Positions 5,706 through 6,972 of a stretch of 6,972 bases of DNA are shown here, one piece after another (the stretch's first letter is position 1; each line of letters starts with the position of its first letter). The notes below the pieces were generated by a model that saw nothing but the letters and a program-made list of their open reading frames with translations, had not been told where the DNA came from and made no database searches. The DNA comes from Collinsella sp. Lineage in GTDB: Bacteria; Actinomycetota; Coriobacteriia; Coriobacteriales; Coriobacteriaceae. The DNA is taken from NCBI GenBank assembly GCA_018378775.1, contig JAGZWV010000066.1, positions 1 to 6,972 on the forward strand, in the 5' to 3' direction. The translations under genes were made by a program, and so were the position numbers.

Positions 5706-5801
5706 GGATCCCAAAAAGCAGTTGCGGTGAAATAGGGACTGTTTGGCGGCCTAACAGGCTTAAACAGTCCGTATTTCACCGCAACTTATTGGTGGGGATC
5801 C
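5706..5801 (-). terminator. Long imperfect palindrome, probable xdhC terminator and possible repeat element
   Basis: The core arms 5721-5744 and 5762-5785 are complementary at 23 of 24 positions (the only mismatch is 5735 against 5771), around a 17-base loop that itself contains a gcct/aggc mini-stem. Outer arms ggatccc (5706-5712) and gggatcc (5795-5801) are also complementary, separated from the core by short unpaired stretches. On the minus strand the core stem is followed by TGCTTTTTGG, so it can act as an intrinsic terminator for xdhC, whose stop codon is 17 bases before the stem. Its length and double-arm symmetry are greater than a typical terminator, resembling dispersed intergenic palindromes; whether it is repeated cannot be seen from one copy. 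Confidence 0.7.
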
Positions 5802-5803
5802 GA

Positions 5804-6847
5804 TTAGCGCTTGCGGGGGACGAGTTTGGTGCGGCGCAGGTGGATCATCTCGGCGGCGATGGAGATGGCGATCTCCTCGGGGTCCTCGGCCTCGATGGCA
5901 ACGCCGATCGGAAGGTGCAGCTCGTCGATCTGGTCCTGCGTAAAGCCTTCCTGCTCCAGGCGGGCGCGCACAAAGGCCGTCTTGCGGCGCGAACCCAGAC
6001 AGCCCAGGTAGGCAGGCTTGGCACGCATGGCCTGAATCACCACGTCGATATCGGACTTGTGACCCGCCGTGGCGACGACCACCAGGTCGCGCGGGCCGAT
6101 GGGGCACTGCTTGCTCAGGTTCTTGTAGTCGACCAGACGACGGTCGTAGACACTGGGCACCCATTCGGGCGTCAGCGTGCCGGGGCGGTCGTCGCACGCC
6201 ACGACGGCAAAGCCCGCCGCCGTGAGCACCCGCGCCGTCGCGGCGCCCACGTGGCCGCAGCCAAAGATGTAGGTCAGGCCCTCGGGGCAGAGCGTCTCGA
6301 TGTGCGCCGCGGGAATCTCAGAGGCCGCGTTGGTGTAGGTGACCTTACTCCCCTCCTCCACCAGCGAAAGCCCGGGGCAGCCGGCAATGGTATGGCGCGA
6401 TGCCTCGCCATGGTACTCGGCCACATCGCCCTCGAGCGCGCTCGCGATAAACGGCTCAAAGTCGATGACGAAGTCGCCGATACGTCGATACGTCAAGACG
6501 TCGGCAATTTCCTGGAACAACGGTGCCTGGATCGCATCCAGATGCAGATAGCACAGGCAGATGGCTCCGCCGCAGATCATACCGGTATCGGAGTTCTCGC
6601 CGCCCATGGTGTAGCGGACCAGACGCGACTGTCCCGCGCTCAGGAGCTCTCGCGCCTCGTCCAGCGCAAAAAGCTCGATCTTGCCGCCGCCGATGGTGCC
6701 CGCCTGGCTACCGTCGGCAAAGACGGCCATCCAGGCGCCCACGCCGCGCGGCGACGACCCCGCCGTGCCGGCCACGACCACGAGCTCGCACGTCTCGCCA
6801 GCACGCAGGGCGACAAGCGCCGCATTCACAACATCGAGCTTTTCCAT
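5804..6847 (-). CDS. xdhC: XdhC/CoxI-family molybdenum hydroxylase accessory protein
   Basis: Cytoplasmic maturation factor for xanthine dehydrogenase-like molybdoenzymes. In the best-studied relatives it binds molybdenum cofactor, promotes its sulfuration and hands it to the apoenzyme. The 347-residue product has the amino-terminal XdhC/CoxI domain, with GSSPRGVGAWMAVF at 30-43, GTIGGGKIE at 50-58 and GMICGG at 89-94. Its carboxy-terminal Rossmann-like XdhC domain has FGCGHVG at 195-201, CDDRPG at 218-223, ATAGHKSD at 259-266, LGSRRKT at 284-290 and a terminal EEIAISIAAEMIHLRR. The start ATG is nine bases after the preceding gene's stop, with AGAAGG five bases upstream, so the two form an operon. 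The molybdoenzyme itself is not in the window, so its substrate (xanthine, purines or other) cannot be stated. Confidence 0.9.
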   Translation of the reverse strand: MEKLDVVNAALVALRAGETCELVVVAGTAGSSPRGVGAWMAVFADGSQAGTIGGGKIELFALDEARELLSAGQSRLVRYTMGGENSDTGMICGGAICLCYLHLDAIQAPLFQEIADVLTYRRIGDFVIDFEPFIASALEGDVAEYHGEASRHTIAGCPGLSLVEEGSKVTYTNAASEIPAAHIETLCPEGLTYIFGCGHVGAATARVLTAAGFAVVACDDRPGTLTPEWVPSVYDRRLVDYKNLSKQCPIGPRDLVVVATAGHKSDIDVVIQAMRAKPAYLGCLGSRRKTAFVRARLEQEGFTQDQIDELHLPIGVAIEAEDPEEIAISIAAEMIHLRRTKLVPRKR

Positions 6848-6856
6848 TGCCGCCTT

Positions 6857-6970
6857 CTATCCTCTAAAGATATCGGTGAGCATAGCGAGTGCCTCGAGCA
6901 CGCCGCCGCCGACCGACGTCGCCTTGTCCGAAATGTAGTTGATATAGCTGGCATCGCCGCGCGGATCGAC
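6857..6970 (-). CDS. C-terminal fragment, probable YqeB/EF2563-family Se/Mo hydroxylase accessory protein
   Basis: Only the last 37 codons and the stop (TAG at 6859-6857) are present; the gene enters from the right edge and bases 6971-6972 belong to its first, incomplete codon. The fragment begins VDPRGD and continues with SYINYISDKATSVGGGVLEA before ending TDIFRG. From memory, DxDPRG followed by ISDKA and GGGVLEA is the carboxy end of the YqeB family (EF2563 type), which accompanies selenium-dependent molybdenum hydroxylases. The xdhC gene only nine bases downstream fits this. The match rests on a short stretch recalled rather than searched, so the family is probable and the exact role unknown. 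Confidence 0.6.
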   Translation of the reverse strand, partial: VDPRGDASYINYISDKATSVGGGVLEALAMLTDIFRG

Positions 6971-6972
6971 AT

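Noticed and set aside
5493..5720. Remnant of rplX (L24) in front of rplE
   Set aside because: I read the minus strand in three frames and found no L24 motif. The one frame that ends just before rplE (…GQPIVATPRA) does not resemble L24.
4905..5735. 276-codon open frame on the plus strand opposite rplE and its leader
   Set aside because: Its body is a shadow of rplE codons, and the remaining part crosses the promoter and leader. No known motif is visible.
5462..5779. 105-codon minus-strand frame crossing the palindrome, promoter and rplE start
   Set aside because: It starts inside the palindrome, overlaps the predicted promoter and runs into rplE in another frame. There is no ribosome binding site or recognisable domain; it is probably chance.
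6274..6867. Alternative frames within xdhC on both strands
   Set aside because: All overlap a complete XdhC reading frame with conserved motifs and give arginine/serine/proline-rich translations typical of GC-rich shadows.

Overview
The window carries one strand's worth of genes: every supported gene is read right to left (minus strand). Its main part is the distal half of the spc ribosomal-protein operon. In order of transcription it runs rplE (L5), rpsN (zinc-type S14), rpsH (S8), rplF (L6), rplR (L18), rpsE (S5), rpmD (L30), rplO (L15), secY, adk, and the first 13 codons of map (methionine aminopeptidase), which leaves the window at its left edge. Upstream (right end) are two genes of another kind: a complete XdhC/CoxI-family molybdoenzyme accessory gene and, before it, the last 37 codons of a protein that looks like the end of the YqeB/EF2563 family linked to selenium-dependent molybdenum hydroxylases.

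The host looks like a moderately GC-rich Gram-positive. The evidence is the four-cysteine (zinc) LID of adenylate kinase, the short zinc-binding S14, the presence of L30, and GTG starts for rpsN, rplF and secY. The protein sequences remind me of Coriobacteriia (Collinsella and relatives), but that is recognition from memory, not a search.

Layout, right to left. 6857-6970 is the YqeB-like C-terminus. 5804-6847 is xdhC. 5493-5803 is a 311-base gene-free stretch with three parts: a 96-base imperfect palindrome that can end xdhC transcription, a sigma-70-type promoter, and a roughly 130-nt leader rich in inverted repeats. 36-5492 is the spc block. Most of its junctions are short or overlapping: ATGA for adk/map, a 7-base overlap for rplO/secY, and 2-3 base gaps for rpsE/rpmD/rplO. 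Three wider junctions (rplE-rpsN, rpsN-rpsH, rplF-rplR) each contain a clear hairpin.

The ribosomal proteins feed both subunits (S14, S8, S5 for 30S; L5, L6, L18, L30, L15 for 50S). SecY is the membrane channel for proteins leaving the ribosome, Adk balances adenine nucleotides and Map trims initiator methionine, so the block couples ribosome supply to protein export and maturation. The most notable point is that the spc operon starts here at rplE: rplX and rplN, usually directly upstream, are replaced by a molybdenum-hydroxylase accessory cluster, and rplE appears to have its own promoter and leader. I found no mobile element genes, CRISPR array, tRNA or rRNA, and no clearly undescribed protein system.
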